DNA of 63,151 bases from Bacteroidaceae bacterium (lineage in GTDB: Bacteria; Bacteroidota; Bacteroidia; Bacteroidales; Bacteroidaceae), in assembly GCA_017557005.1 (NCBI GenBank), contig JAFZFZ010000048.1, positions 1-63,151 on the forward strand. Direction: 5' to 3'. A program made the translations under genes and the position numbers. The notes under the pieces are model-generated. The model was not told the DNA's origin. It searched no databases and saw only the letters and a list, made by a program, of their open reading frames with translations. Every line of letters starts with the position of its first letter. Position 1 is the stretch's first letter. Below are positions 55,034-63,151 of the stretch, piece by piece.

Positions 55034-55945
55034 ATGTCAAGAGATATAGACTTTTCGGTAATTATACCTCATAGCAGTGCTCCGCAATTTCTACCTCGAC
55101 TATTGCATAGCATACCATCTTCTGATAGGATAGAGATCATAATTGTAGATAATAGTCCTACGCCTATAACAAAGAAGGATATAGGAGTGGAGAAAGATTA
55201 TACACTGCTCTATTCTTCTCCTCAAAGAGGTGCAGGAGGCGCGCGCAACGTGGGAATTGACCATGCCAAAGGCAGATGGTTGATTTTTGTTGATGCTGAT
55301 GATTATCTGGGCGAAAGAGCTTTTGACATCTTCTACACATACCTTAACGAGGAGGCTGAAGTAATATATTTCTGTTCAGACTGTATATTCTCCGACACCC
55401 AAGAGCATTCTGATAGAAGTGATATCTTCAATCAAATGGTAAGGGATTATCTTGAGTGTCGTATTCCCGAGGAGAAGATCCGTACTCATTTCTTTACCCC
55501 GTGGCCCAAGATGGTGAGCCATGCCTTGGTGCAGCAACATGGACTGAGGTTTGATGAGGTGGTAGCATCCAATGATGTGTATTTCTCCATGCTCATAGGA
55601 TTTCATGCTCATAAGATTAAGGCTGTAGATGAGATTGTATACGTTGCAACAGTGAACAAAGGCTCCTTGACGATGCGGCACGACCCTGCAGTGATATTGG
55701 CACGTTTTGAGGTGTATCTACGTTTCAATCGTTTTATTCGTAACAAGGGTTTGAGGCAGTATCAACGTTCTGTTATGTATCTTCTTGTAAGGGCTCTGAA
55801 GTGTGGCTTCTCCACCTTCCTTACCTGTATGGGCTTGATGTGGAAGTATAAACAAAATCCGTTTGTTGGAGCAACAAAGTGGGGTAAAGCTGCGATTGGC
55901 ATCTGGAAAAGGAATCGTAAGTATCAAAAATATATAACTCGCTGA
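55034..55945 (+). CDS. Glycosyltransferase family 2, AT-rich
   Basis: A 303-residue GT-A enzyme. DFSVIIPHSSAPQFLPRLLHSI, IIIVDNSPTP, SPQRGAGGARNVGIDHAKGRW and FVDADDYLGERAFDIFY (DXD) mark family 2. The acceptor and sugar are unknown. The C-terminus is very basic (KRNRKYQKYITR), suggesting membrane contact. Its base composition is clearly more AT-rich than the genes around it, which suggests later arrival. A -7 box TACTTTTG (around 54988-54995) precedes it. The nonulosonate operon follows after 58 bp with its own -7 box, so co-transcription is uncertain. Confidence 0.88.
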   Translation: MSRDIDFSVIIPHSSAPQFLPRLLHSIPSSDRIEIIIVDNSPTPITKKDIGVEKDYTLLYSSPQRGAGGARNVGIDHAKGRWLIFVDADDYLGERAFDIFYTYLNEEAEVIYFCSDCIFSDTQEHSDRSDIFNQMVRDYLECRIPEEKIRTHFFTPWPKMVSHALVQQHGLRFDEVVASNDVYFSMLIGFHAHKIKAVDEIVYVATVNKGSLTMRHDPAVILARFEVYLRFNRFIRNKGLRQYQRSVMYLLVRALKCGFSTFLTCMGLMWKYKQNPFVGATKWGKAAIGIWKRNRKYQKYITR

Positions 55946-56003
55946 TTCTTTTTGAAGATATCAACCTGCTCTTTATCTAAAAGAAAACACTAACTTTGCA
56001 GAA

Positions 56004-56768
56004 ATGAACTTAAGAAGAATGAATTTAGGAGTCATCGTACAAGCAAGAATGTCCTCGACAAGGCTTCCCGGTAAGATTTTGAAGGATTTCTACCGCGGAC
56101 ACACCCTGTTGGATATCATCCTGCAAAAGTTGCATCGCATACCCGATGCCGTGGTGGTAGTGGCTACCTCAACCAATGAGGCCGACGATGCCTTGGCTAC
56201 GTATCTGGAGGCCAAGGGCGAACGCGTATACCGTGGCTCTGAAAACGATGTATTGCAACGCTTCATTGGAGCCGCCGAGGCAAATGGCATTGATGGCATT
56301 GTGCGCATCTGTTCAGACAATCCCTTCCTTGATGTAGAGGGCTTGTGCCAACTTGCTCAGGCTGCGCGCAGTAATGCTGAAGCCGACTATATAGGATTTA
56401 GAGTCAATGGTAAGCCATCCATCCTCACCCACTTCGGCTTTTGGGGCGAATATGTGACACTTGATGCATTGAAGCGAGTAGCCGCAACAACCGACGAGAA
56501 GCCTGCTCACGAGCACGTTACCAACTATATATATACCCACGATGGCTTCTGCTGTGCATGGATCGCAGCGCCGGAGTTCTTGGAGGGGCGCACCGATATA
56601 CGCCTTACCATTGATACACCCGTTGACTTTGAGAATGCACAGATCATCTACGAGAGTCTGACGGCTCATGATGAGGACTTTAGCCTACAGCAGGTAGTAG
56701 AGTGCCTGGCACAACATCAGGAGATCGTGGAGCGAATGAACGAGGTTATCATCCATAATACGAAATAG
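56004..56768 (+). CDS. SpsF-type cytidylyltransferase (CMP-nonulosonate synthetase candidate)
   Basis: A 254-residue nucleotidyltransferase. GVIVQARMSSTRLPGKILKD is the N-terminal nucleotide-binding signature shared by CMP-sialic acid and CMP-Kdo synthetases; VRICSDNPFLDVEGL holds a metal-site aspartate; IRLTIDTPVDFENAQIIY ends the domain. SpsF-type members accept varied sugars, so CMP-activation of a nonulosonic acid is inferred from the neighbours. A -7 box TAACTTTG at 55991-55998 sits so close that translation may start at ATG 56019 (MNLGVIVQ). First gene of a six-gene operon with gaps of 12 bp or less. Confidence 0.82.
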   Translation: MNLRRMNLGVIVQARMSSTRLPGKILKDFYRGHTLLDIILQKLHRIPDAVVVVATSTNEADDALATYLEAKGERVYRGSENDVLQRFIGAAEANGIDGIVRICSDNPFLDVEGLCQLAQAARSNAEADYIGFRVNGKPSILTHFGFWGEYVTLDALKRVAATTDEKPAHEHVTNYIYTHDGFCCAWIAAPEFLEGRTDIRLTIDTPVDFENAQIIYESLTAHDEDFSLQQVVECLAQHQEIVERMNEVIIHNTK

Positions 56769-56770
56769 AA

Positions 56771-57820
56771 ATGATCAAAAAAGGAGAAACATATATTATT
56801 GGCGAGATAGGCCAGAATCATAATGGCTCATGCGACATTGCCAAGCTCATCGTCGAACTGGTGGCTCGTCCCGTACGCGAAGAGGCGTTTGGTATTGACC
56901 TGAAGCCTATGAATGCGGTGAAAATGACCAAGCGCGACTTGAACGAGGAGCTCACCGTATCGCAGATGAACCGTATCTATGATACACCACATTCCTTTGG
57001 TCGCACCTATGGCGAGCATCGCGCCTTCCTGGAGCTCGACGATGAGGCCCACTACGAGGTGTATAAGTATGCCAAGTCGTTGGGACTCGACTTTATCGAG
57101 ACGCTTTGTGCCAAGGGGTGTTTGTCGATGCTCAAACTCTTTACTCCCGACTATCTGAAGGTGGCAAGCCGCGATCTTACCAACCTGCCCCTACTCGAGG
57201 CGTTGGCCGAGACCAAGATTCCCATCATCCTCTCTACAGGTATGGCCGGTAAGCAGGAACTTGACAATGCATTGGATATCATCACCCATTACCACAACGA
57301 CATCTCGATATTGCACTGCGTGTCGCAATATCCTACACACCCCGACAATCTGAACCTCAATACAATCAAGTATCTGAAGCGCCATTATCCTCAGTATACC
57401 ATCGGATTTTCTGACCATACCATCGGTATCTCTGCTCCTGTGGTAGCCGTAGGTATGGGTGCCGAGATTATTGAGAAGCACATCACCATAGATCGCCGTA
57501 TGAAGGGAACCGACCAAGCTGGTTCGCTGGGCCCAGATGGTGTGAACCGCATGATACGCGATATCCGTATTGCCGAGCGCTGGATGGGTACGGAGGATCT
57601 ATATATAGAGCCCAATGTGGAGAGTGCAAAGGTGAAGCTCGAGCGCTCTATAGCTGCTAAGCATAAGCTCGAGGCTGGACACGTCATTACAGAGGACGAT
57701 CTTTGTATGTTGAGTCCCGGCGATGGCTACAAATGGAGTCAGAAGGGTGAGGTTATCGGACGCACTGTAGCCGAGGAGATACCCGCCAACGAGATTGTAT
57801 ATCCGAACCTATTGAAATAA
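56771..57820 (+). CDS. NeuB-family nonulosonic acid synthase
   Basis: A 349-residue enzyme that condenses phosphoenolpyruvate with a hexose or hexosamine derivative to give a nine-carbon acid. The TIM-barrel start YIIGEIGQNHNGSCDIAKL, PDYLKVASRDLTNLPLLE, LSTGMAGKQE, ILHCVSQYPTHPDNLNL, IGFSDHTIG and EKHITIDRRMKGTDQAGSL are family hallmarks. A C-terminal antifreeze-like SAF domain (about 290-349, AKHKLEAGHVITEDDLCML) completes it. Because a HAD phosphatase follows, the substrate may be a 6-phosphate (ManNAc-6-P or mannose-6-P), giving a 9-phosphate product, as in the Bacteroides KDN route. That is inference. Confidence 0.9.
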   Translation: MIKKGETYIIGEIGQNHNGSCDIAKLIVELVARPVREEAFGIDLKPMNAVKMTKRDLNEELTVSQMNRIYDTPHSFGRTYGEHRAFLELDDEAHYEVYKYAKSLGLDFIETLCAKGCLSMLKLFTPDYLKVASRDLTNLPLLEALAETKIPIILSTGMAGKQELDNALDIITHYHNDISILHCVSQYPTHPDNLNLNTIKYLKRHYPQYTIGFSDHTIGISAPVVAVGMGAEIIEKHITIDRRMKGTDQAGSLGPDGVNRMIRDIRIAERWMGTEDLYIEPNVESAKVKLERSIAAKHKLEAGHVITEDDLCMLSPGDGYKWSQKGEVIGRTVAEEIPANEIVYPNLLK

Positions 57821-58333
<513 letters not shown>

Positions 58334-58345
58334 CTGCAGTTTTCT

Positions 58346-59638
58346 ATGCGCTTCAGAGACAAGATAGACATAGCCGACATCAACATGATATACTTCTCAT
58401 CCTATCGGATGAAGGTGCATCGTCCCATGCCCATCGTCGTGTGCTATCTGCTCTTTCTGGCTTATTGCATAAGAAATTTCTTGCGGTTCGAGTTCCGATA
58501 TACCCGCTCTCACAAGGTACTCTTCGTAGTGCCGACGCTCAACAACAAACGTACGCTCGAGCCCATCTACTCGAAGTTGGATGAGGCCGATTACACCTGC
58601 ATACAGGGTAGCTGGATGGGACTCCCACGCACCCGTTTGGCATGGTATAGCTTGGTGCGCTTATTGGACTTTCACCGCATGTATCGCTCGCTCAATGCCG
58701 ACGACAAGCGCCTCGTGCGCCACTTCTATCTGCGATTTATGACCACCTATGGAGTGTATCATACCTGTCACGGATTGTTGAGGCGTAATCCCGACCTCAA
58801 GATGATTGTGATGGCCAATGACCACATCTCCGTATGTCGCATCCTTCGTATGCTGGCTCCGCAGTATGGGGTAGAGACGCTGTATACACAGCATGCGTCA
58901 GTCACCGAGCGCTTCCCCGCGTTGCAGTTTACCTACTCCTTCCTCGATGGTGCCGAGTCGTACGAGAAGTATGCAGCCATAGGCAACGTCAAGGGCAAGG
59001 TATACCTCTCGGGAAGTCCGCGTTTCGATGCACTTGGTAAGTTGCGTACCGCTCATGCTGATACGCGCCGTATAGGTATCGCGTGCAACTCCATCGACCG
59101 CCTACAGCGTGTGGCCGAGCTGGCCTCATACCTTATCGCCCATACCGACTATGAGGTGGTGGTGCGCCCTCATCCCGAGATGATGAAGACCTTTCCCCAA
59201 GCCTTGTTCGCTGATGCGCGCATCTCTATCTCGCGTCCCGATAGCGAAACACCCTTTGAGTTTATCTCCAGGCTCAAGGTGCTCATTGCTAACGAGTCGA
59301 GCATACACCTCGATTCACTGCTTGTAGGCATTCCCACCATCTTGTATAATTTTACCGATAGCGCTACCATTGATTGGTATGGATACTTGCGCAACGGACT
59401 CATGCCCAAGTGCGACAGCAAGGAGCGCATCGTACAGTATATTGACAAAGCCGCTTTGTCGGCAACGAAGGCAAAGTACTTCTACGCCGCTTATGGCACC
59501 GCATACGAGTACAATGTAGGTACTCTGATTGCCCGCTTCATCCAGGGGCGCATCGCTCAGCAGGGCAATGTGCTTGACCCTATCTTCGTTGATCAAGGAG
59601 CCTATCACGACTATAAATCCCATAAGCCATGCGATTGA
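58346..59638 (+). CDS. GT-B-like transferase, candidate nonulosonate transferase
   Basis: A 430-residue protein that I do not assign to a named family. A hydrophobic segment near residues 28-48 may anchor it in the membrane. The C-terminal half resembles CDP-glycerol transferases and bacterial sialyl- or polysialyltransferases: LDGAES (Asp201-Gly202), VVVRPHPEM (His276-Pro277) and IANESSIHLDSLLVGIPTILYN (Ser318-Ser319). An HP motif followed by a Ser-Ser motif binds the cytidine phosphate part of the donor in those enzymes. Given the operon, transfer of a CMP-nonulosonate is the simplest proposal. Its last 10 bases overlap the flippase gene. Confidence 0.6.
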   Translation: MRFRDKIDIADINMIYFSSYRMKVHRPMPIVVCYLLFLAYCIRNFLRFEFRYTRSHKVLFVVPTLNNKRTLEPIYSKLDEADYTCIQGSWMGLPRTRLAWYSLVRLLDFHRMYRSLNADDKRLVRHFYLRFMTTYGVYHTCHGLLRRNPDLKMIVMANDHISVCRILRMLAPQYGVETLYTQHASVTERFPALQFTYSFLDGAESYEKYAAIGNVKGKVYLSGSPRFDALGKLRTAHADTRRIGIACNSIDRLQRVAELASYLIAHTDYEVVVRPHPEMMKTFPQALFADARISISRPDSETPFEFISRLKVLIANESSIHLDSLLVGIPTILYNFTDSATIDWYGYLRNGLMPKCDSKERIVQYIDKAALSATKAKYFYAAYGTAYEYNVGTLIARFIQGRIAQQGNVLDPIFVDQGAYHDYKSHKPCD

Positions 59639-60906
59639 GTGCAATAAAGTCCAAAGTGATGGGCAACAAGACACTGCTCAACGGCAGCCTGTTTTCCCTC
59701 TTCTCCTTCTTCAATCAAGGAGTAGGCTTCGTATTGCTTATTTTGCTTGCCGAGTATATCGCTCCGGCCGAGTACGGAAGTCTCAGCATGTTCAATACGG
59801 TAGTCACCTTCCTGGGATTCTTCATTGCGATGTCTACGCAAGGCTTTCTTGCCATCTCTTATTTTAAGCGCGGGTCAGAGCACTTCAAGCAAGATGTCTC
59901 GGCTATCAGCCTTATATCGCTCATCTCCTTCGTGGTGTTGGGTGTGGCTATTGCTCTGCTCCACCGTCAGCTGTCGCAATGGCTTCATCTGCCTACGGTC
60001 TTTCTCTTTGCCACCGTTGCCATCGCTTTCTTCCACCTGTTCTTCGACATGCGGCTCAACTATCTGCGTGTGCAGGAGAAGGTCACCCGCTACGGATTGT
60101 GGAGTTGCACATTTGCCCTCATCAGTTTTGCCCTTTCGCTCTACCTTGTCATAGGGCGCAGGCTCGACTGGGAGGGCCGTGCCTATGCCAATCTTATTTG
60201 TAGCATCGCCTTTGGCGTATTGGCCATTGGCTGCTTCCTGCGCGAGCGTTTGTTTACCTTCAAGGTCAGTGCCGATACGTTCAAGACGGTTCTCTATTGG
60301 GGTGTCCCTCTCATTCCGCATCTGGCTTCGGTATGGATCAAGCAGGGTGGCGACCGTCTCATCATCAATGAGCAGCACTCGCTGGCCGATGTGGGACTTT
60401 TCAGTTTTGCCCTCAACCTCACCAGCATCATCATCATGATAGGTTCGGCATTCAATGCCACCAACTCCGTGTCCATTTACAAGACGCTCTCATCGGGAGA
60501 GTCGGCCCATGATATACGCAGCAAGCTCAAGCGACAGACACGCGATATTGCCATCATCTACCTCATCGCCTATGTGTGCATTGTGTTGGGAGCGTCGTTG
60601 CTGACACCGCTGTTGCTCCCCCGCTATGCTGAGTCCATCCCCTACTTCCTCATCCTCTCGTTGCAGGGCTTGGGGCAGTGCTTCTACTTCCTTTATAGCA
60701 ATTACCTCTTCTACTATCATCGCAACAAGCAGTTGATGTTTGTTACTTTCGCTACCTCGGTGCTTCATCTGGCACTTTCGTTACTGCTCACCCGATACTC
60801 GCTTATATACACCTGCTGCATCTATGTGTTTGTGCAGATTATACTCGTATATTCGCTTTATAAACTCAGTCGCAAGGCTCTCACCGATAACCTGAAAACC
60901 TCATGA
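59629..60906 (+). CDS. Wzx-type oligosaccharide flippase
   Basis: A 425-residue membrane protein with about 12-14 hydrophobic segments of the MOP superfamily. [20 protein letters not shown] followed by [20 protein letters not shown] is the standard N-terminus; [27 protein letters not shown] is the conserved middle. It moves lipid-linked glycan units across the inner membrane. It overlaps the preceding transferase gene by 10 bases and the following acyltransferase gene by the ATGA tetranucleotide, so all are translated together. No polymerase (Wzy) gene is in the operon. Confidence 0.9.
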   Translation: MRLSAIKSKVMGNKTLLNGSLFSLFSFFNQGVGFVLLILLAEYIAPAEYGSLSMFNTVVTFLGFFIAMSTQGFLAISYFKRGSEHFKQDVSAISLISLISFVVLGVAIALLHRQLSQWLHLPTVFLFATVAIAFFHLFFDMRLNYLRVQEKVTRYGLWSCTFALISFALSLYLVIGRRLDWEGRAYANLICSIAFGVLAIGCFLRERLFTFKVSADTFKTVLYWGVPLIPHLASVWIKQGGDRLIINEQHSLADVGLFSFALNLTSIIIMIGSAFNATNSVSIYKTLSSGESAHDIRSKLKRQTRDIAIIYLIAYVCIVLGASLLTPLLLPRYAESIPYFLILSLQGLGQCFYFLYSNYLFYYHRNKQLMFVTFATSVLHLALSLLLTRYSLIYTCCIYVFVQIILVYSLYKLSRKALTDNLKTS

Positions 60907-61409
60907 AGCAGCTTCTCATCCGTTGGCGCAACCGCTTGTTGCGCTCATACTATACACACCGTGTGGCACGTCGTGTCATCAGACATGGAGCCAACCTCCG
61001 ATGCAATGGCAAGTGCACCATTACGGGCCACGTCACGTTAGGCGACAATGTCAACTTCAACGGCATGCATATCCTCGGAGCTGGCACTGTCACCATTGGT
61101 GATAACTTCCATTCGGGCACCGAGTGTATGATGATTACCCAGAACCACAACTACGAGGGCGACGCCATACCCTACGATCATACCTATGTGAAGAAGACCA
61201 TTCACATTGGCGACAATGTGTGGCTGGGCAATCGCGTACTCATTGTTGGCGATGTCACCATTGGCGAAGGAGCTATTGTGGCTGCTGGTGCCGTGGTGTG
61301 CAAGGATGTGCCCCCTTGTGCTATTGTAGGCGGCAATCCGGCCAAGGTCATCAAGTATCGCGACCAGGCGCACTACGAAGAGCTCAAAGCCGCAGGGCGC
61401 TTTCATTAA
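60903..61409 (+). CDS. Left-handed beta-helix acyltransferase (hexapeptide repeat)
   Basis: A 168-residue O-acyltransferase. After a basic N-terminus ([20 protein letters not shown]) come hexapeptide repeats: [52 protein letters not shown] and [14 protein letters not shown], then the closing [31 protein letters not shown] contains the catalytic-type histidine of the WbbJ/NodL group. It probably acetylates a sugar of the glycan made by this operon; in nonulosonate operons this is often the sialic acid itself. ATGA overlap with the flippase gene; last gene of the operon. Confidence 0.88.
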   Translation: MKQLLIRWRNRLLRSYYTHRVARRVIRHGANLRCNGKCTITGHVTLGDNVNFNGMHILGAGTVTIGDNFHSGTECMMITQNHNYEGDAIPYDHTYVKKTIHIGDNVWLGNRVLIVGDVTIGEGAIVAAGAVVCKDVPPCAIVGGNPAKVIKYRDQAHYEELKAAGRFH

Positions 61410-61422
61410 TGACAATAGCATC

Positions 61423-61463
61423 ACAAAAAGTTAGCAGCACCACTCATCTCCGAGGGTGCTGCT
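61423..61463 (-). terminator. Terminator between the acyltransferase and GH105 genes
   Basis: A 9-bp stem AGCAGCACC / GGTGCTGCT (61433-61441 with 61455-61463). On the minus strand it is followed by AACTTTTTG, so it mainly serves the GH105 gene; the plus-strand T run is poor. Confidence 0.72.
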
Positions 61464-61490
61464 TCTGTTATGTAGGTTCTGTGGTTGCTG

Positions 61491-62636
61491 TTAGGGGTAG
61501 ATGATCTGTGCCTGTAGCTTATACAGTTCGGCACCAGCCAGGAGCACGCATCCGAGACCATAGTCTTCGAAGTCGGGCACGCTATCGTAGGTGACGGGCT
61601 GGCCTGCCGAGGGGTCCTTGCCTGTTCCTTGCATATAACCCAGGAATCCGTTGGGGTGAACAGCCTTCTGCACGATGGCGTTCCATGCACGCACCATGGG
61701 CTCCGTATAGGTGTCGGCATCCAGTATGCCATGACGTATGCCCCATGCCATGCCATATACGAAGAGTGCTGTGCCCGAGGTCTCAGGACCGCCGTAGTTG
61801 GTGGGGTCGTGCAGACTCACGTTCCAGAATCCATCCTCGCGCTGGCATTTGATGAGTGCTTTGCTCATGGCCTTGAAGTCGCGCAGATAGTCCTTATAGT
61901 GCTTCTCGTCCTTGGGTATCTCATTCATCACACGCACCAGTGCAGCATACACCCATCCGTTGCCGCGGCTCCAGTAGCAGTCTTCGCCGTTCGGTTCGGT
62001 GTAGGGTGGGTCGTAGTCGGCATCGCGCCACCAGAGGTCATCTTTGGGGTTGTACATACCCTTCTCGCCCAGCTGGTTGCGGGTGTACTCGTACAGTTGC
62101 CACATCTTGTCATAGTACTTGGTGTCGCCGTAGAGGTTACCAAACTTGGCAAACACCGGCATCGCCATCTGTATGGCATCAATCCACCACCAATCGTCCA
62201 CCTGCGGAGTGTTTACCATCGCGTCGATCGATACCTTCACGTTCTTCAGCATGGCAGGGTTGTCAGGGCATATGCGGTAGAGGTCTATGTAGGTTTGTCC
62301 GCAGCAGTGGTTGTCAGCATGGCGTGTGGTGTTTCCGTTGCGCATGCCCCATTGGTGCGATGCTCCCCAGTCGTAGGCATATTTATAGAAGTCCTCGCGC
62401 GGATAGATCTCGTGCAGTGCCATCAGTCCCTCGTAGTATACGGCACGGGTCCACAGGTTGCTGGGGCGCTCCTTCTTTACGAAGGTGGGCACCGAGGGGT
62501 CAGGCCACTTCTTCATGAAGTAGTCATTGGTGAGCAACATCGTTTTGAGGATCTCTTTCTGTGTGGGCAGCTCCTGTGCCACGAGTGAGCCTGTGCATAG
62601 CAGTACGGCAAGCAAGGTGCAAAGGGTGTGTCTCAT
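61491..62636 (-). CDS. GH105 unsaturated rhamnogalacturonyl hydrolase, secreted
   Basis: A 381-residue exported alpha/alpha-barrel enzyme that removes the unsaturated uronic acid left by pectin lyases. The signal peptide ends at SLVAQ (residue about 21). Diagnostic segments are NLWTRAVYYEGLMALHEIY, the Asp-containing RHADNHCCGQTYIDLY, DDWWWIDAIQMAMPVFAKFG, DCYWSRGNGWVYAALVRV and FWNVSLHDPTNYGGPETSGT. The frame opens at 62687, but the signal peptide begins at ATG 62636 and a full-consensus promoter lies at 62685-62716. It would act with the CE12 esterase on rhamnogalacturonan. Confidence 0.92.
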   Translation of the reverse strand: MRHTLCTLLAVLLCTGSLVAQELPTQKEILKTMLLTNDYFMKKWPDPSVPTFVKKERPSNLWTRAVYYEGLMALHEIYPREDFYKYAYDWGASHQWGMRNGNTTRHADNHCCGQTYIDLYRICPDNPAMLKNVKVSIDAMVNTPQVDDWWWIDAIQMAMPVFAKFGNLYGDTKYYDKMWQLYEYTRNQLGEKGMYNPKDDLWWRDADYDPPYTEPNGEDCYWSRGNGWVYAALVRVMNEIPKDEKHYKDYLRDFKAMSKALIKCQREDGFWNVSLHDPTNYGGPETSGTALFVYGMAWGIRHGILDADTYTEPMVRAWNAIVQKAVHPNGFLGYMQGTGKDPSAGQPVTYDSVPDFEDYGLGCVLLAGAELYKLQAQIIYP

Positions 62637-62684
62637 AGTATGATAATTATATATTCTAATCTTAAATGCATGATTTACGAGGGA

Positions 62685-62716
62685 CAAATATAAACAAATT
62701 CAAAATTATTGACAAA
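62685..62716 (-). promoter_or_regulatory. Full-consensus promoter of the GH105 gene
   Basis: On the minus strand TTTG (complement of 62713-62716), 20-bp spacer, TATATTTG (complement of 62685-62692). A divergent -7 box TAATTTTG at 62736-62743 on the plus strand could start a long leader toward argS. Confidence 0.78.
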
Positions 62717-62763
62717 GGAATTCGATATTTTTCCGTAATTTTGCACACATATTGGATTATGTA

Positions 62764-63059
62764 GGAGATGAGAAGTTAAATGGAGATTTTTTTGAGGAGA
62801 TAAAGGCCAAATGCTTTTTAAGGAGATGAGAAGTTAAATGGAGATAAATGGAGATAAAGGCCAATAGCTTTGAGGAGATGAGAAGATAAAGGATTTTGAG
62901 GAGATGAGAAGTTAAATGGAGATAAAGGCCAAATGTACTGTACGCGGTGTACAAAACTATTGGCATTTAACTCCCCAAGAGCGAAGCGATATCTCCCTTT
63001 AAGTACCTTTAACTACAAAACAAATTTAACTCCTAAACCAAACATCGGCATTTAACTCC
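62764..63059 (+). repeat. Purine-rich tandem repeat in the leader of the last gene
   Basis: GGAGATGAGAAG units start at 62764, 62822, 62874 and 62900 (spacings 58, 52 and 26), mostly extended as TTAAATGGAGATAAAGGCCA. The plus strand is nearly all purine or T between 62761 and 62935. Two copies of GGCATTTAACTCC follow (62961 and 63047), roughly complementary to AGTTAAATG. No gene is seen in 62637-63093; a 69-codon minus-strand frame here only reads the repeats. Confidence 0.82.
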
Positions 63060-63093
63060 AAAAATAAGTTTGCGAAACATAAAATAAAATAAT

Positions 63094-63151
63094 ATGATAG
63101 AACAGAAGCTGGTACAGAGTGTCGTTCAGGCGATACAGGCATTGTACGGAC
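63094..63151 (+). CDS. argS: N-terminus of a protein resembling arginyl-tRNA synthetase (cut by window end)
   Basis: Nineteen codons are visible: MIEQKLVQSVVQAIQALYG. I recall Bacteroidales ArgS proteins beginning in this way, with an amphipathic helix of the additional N-terminal domain ending in ALYGQ. The identification rests only on this short piece. ATG 63094 is preceded by AT-rich DNA without a Shine-Dalgarno sequence, normal for the group. Confidence 0.5.
   Translation, partial: MIEQKLVQSVVQAIQALYG

Noticed and set aside
62757..62966. 69-codon minus-strand frame with repeated YLHLTSHLLK-like units
   Set aside because: It is only a reading of the tandem repeat; the repetition is explained by the DNA.

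Overview
The window reads as one contiguous chromosomal segment of a Bacteroidales bacterium (Bacteroides/Prevotella-like, roughly half GC by eye). The evidence is the promoter style: -7 boxes of the form TANNTTTG, in several cases with a TTTG box exactly 20 bases upstream, in front of most transcription units. The gene families also fit: a long two-part IspG, a fused ThiE-ThiD, YfhO, a metal-independent GH125 mannosidase, CE12/GH105/GH43/DUF4091 glycan enzymes and a 30-residue 'smalltalk'-type protein. No rRNA, tRNA, intact insertion sequence or CRISPR array was seen. It is mainly a core-genome window with small relics of mobile modules between genes.

Layout. 1-5.5 kb: 3' end of a membrane protein, an alanine/Na+ symporter, Bcp peroxiredoxin, a GH125 lipoprotein, an ICMT-like membrane methyltransferase, a PNPOx-like protein and a SpoU/TrmH methyltransferase. 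5.5-6.1 kb: an AT-rich intergenic stretch with a cluster of DnaA-box-like 9-mers, a candidate replication origin. 6.1-10.1 kb: ArgR, an ArgC homologue that has lost its catalytic cysteine, alkaline phosphatase and a GH43-like enzyme. 10.1-15 kb: DeaD helicase and DNA polymerase I (minus strand), the latter with three tandem QGDLF motifs. 15-18.9 kb: a cation/proton antiporter and MutS. 18.9-19.9 kb: a gene-poor kilobase with a lost gene's tail, large inverted repeats, a phased leader and the smalltalk gene. 19.9-31.4 kb: M16 protease, Lgt, a broken four-helix-bundle gene in a repeat-flanked cassette, YchF, MetG, a CE12 esterase, a DUF456 protein and IspG. 31.4-39 kb: a second M16 protease, a polyprenyl synthase, a second SpoU methyltransferase, a secreted alpha/beta hydrolase and MiaB. 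39-44.4 kb: a DUF4091/GH123-like enzyme, patatin and an Ig-like lipoprotein; the DUF4091 enzyme and the lipoprotein are each preceded by a short leader ending in a terminator. 44.5-48.9 kb: RpsO, an RlmL-type methyltransferase and dipeptidyl peptidase IV. 48.9-51.3 kb: thiM-thiED under a TPP riboswitch. 51.4-61.4 kb: YfhO, two GT2 glycosyltransferases and a tight six-gene operon that looks like a nonulosonic (sialic-acid-like) surface glycan pathway. 61.5-63.15 kb: a GH105 hydrolase, a purine-rich tandem repeat and the first codons of what looks like argS.

How the genes work together. Secreted enzymes (GH125, GH43-like, CE12, DUF4091, alpha/beta hydrolase, GH105, DPP IV, two M16 proteases, alkaline phosphatase) suggest life on plant and host glycans and peptides. 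The 56.0-61.4 kb operon would make an activated nonulosonate (synthase, phosphatase, cytidylyltransferase), transfer it (candidate HP/SS-motif transferase), flip the glycan and decorate it. DNA maintenance is represented by PolA and MutS, both with sliding-clamp-type peptides.

Most promising points for follow-up: the candidate oriC, the cysteine-less ArgC next to ArgR, the triple QGDLF array in PolA, the two related leader-terminator modules, the two copies of a phased upstream element (one beside the orphan smalltalk gene), and the unassigned transferase in the nonulosonate operon. All functional calls come from motif recognition and memory of families; no database search was run.
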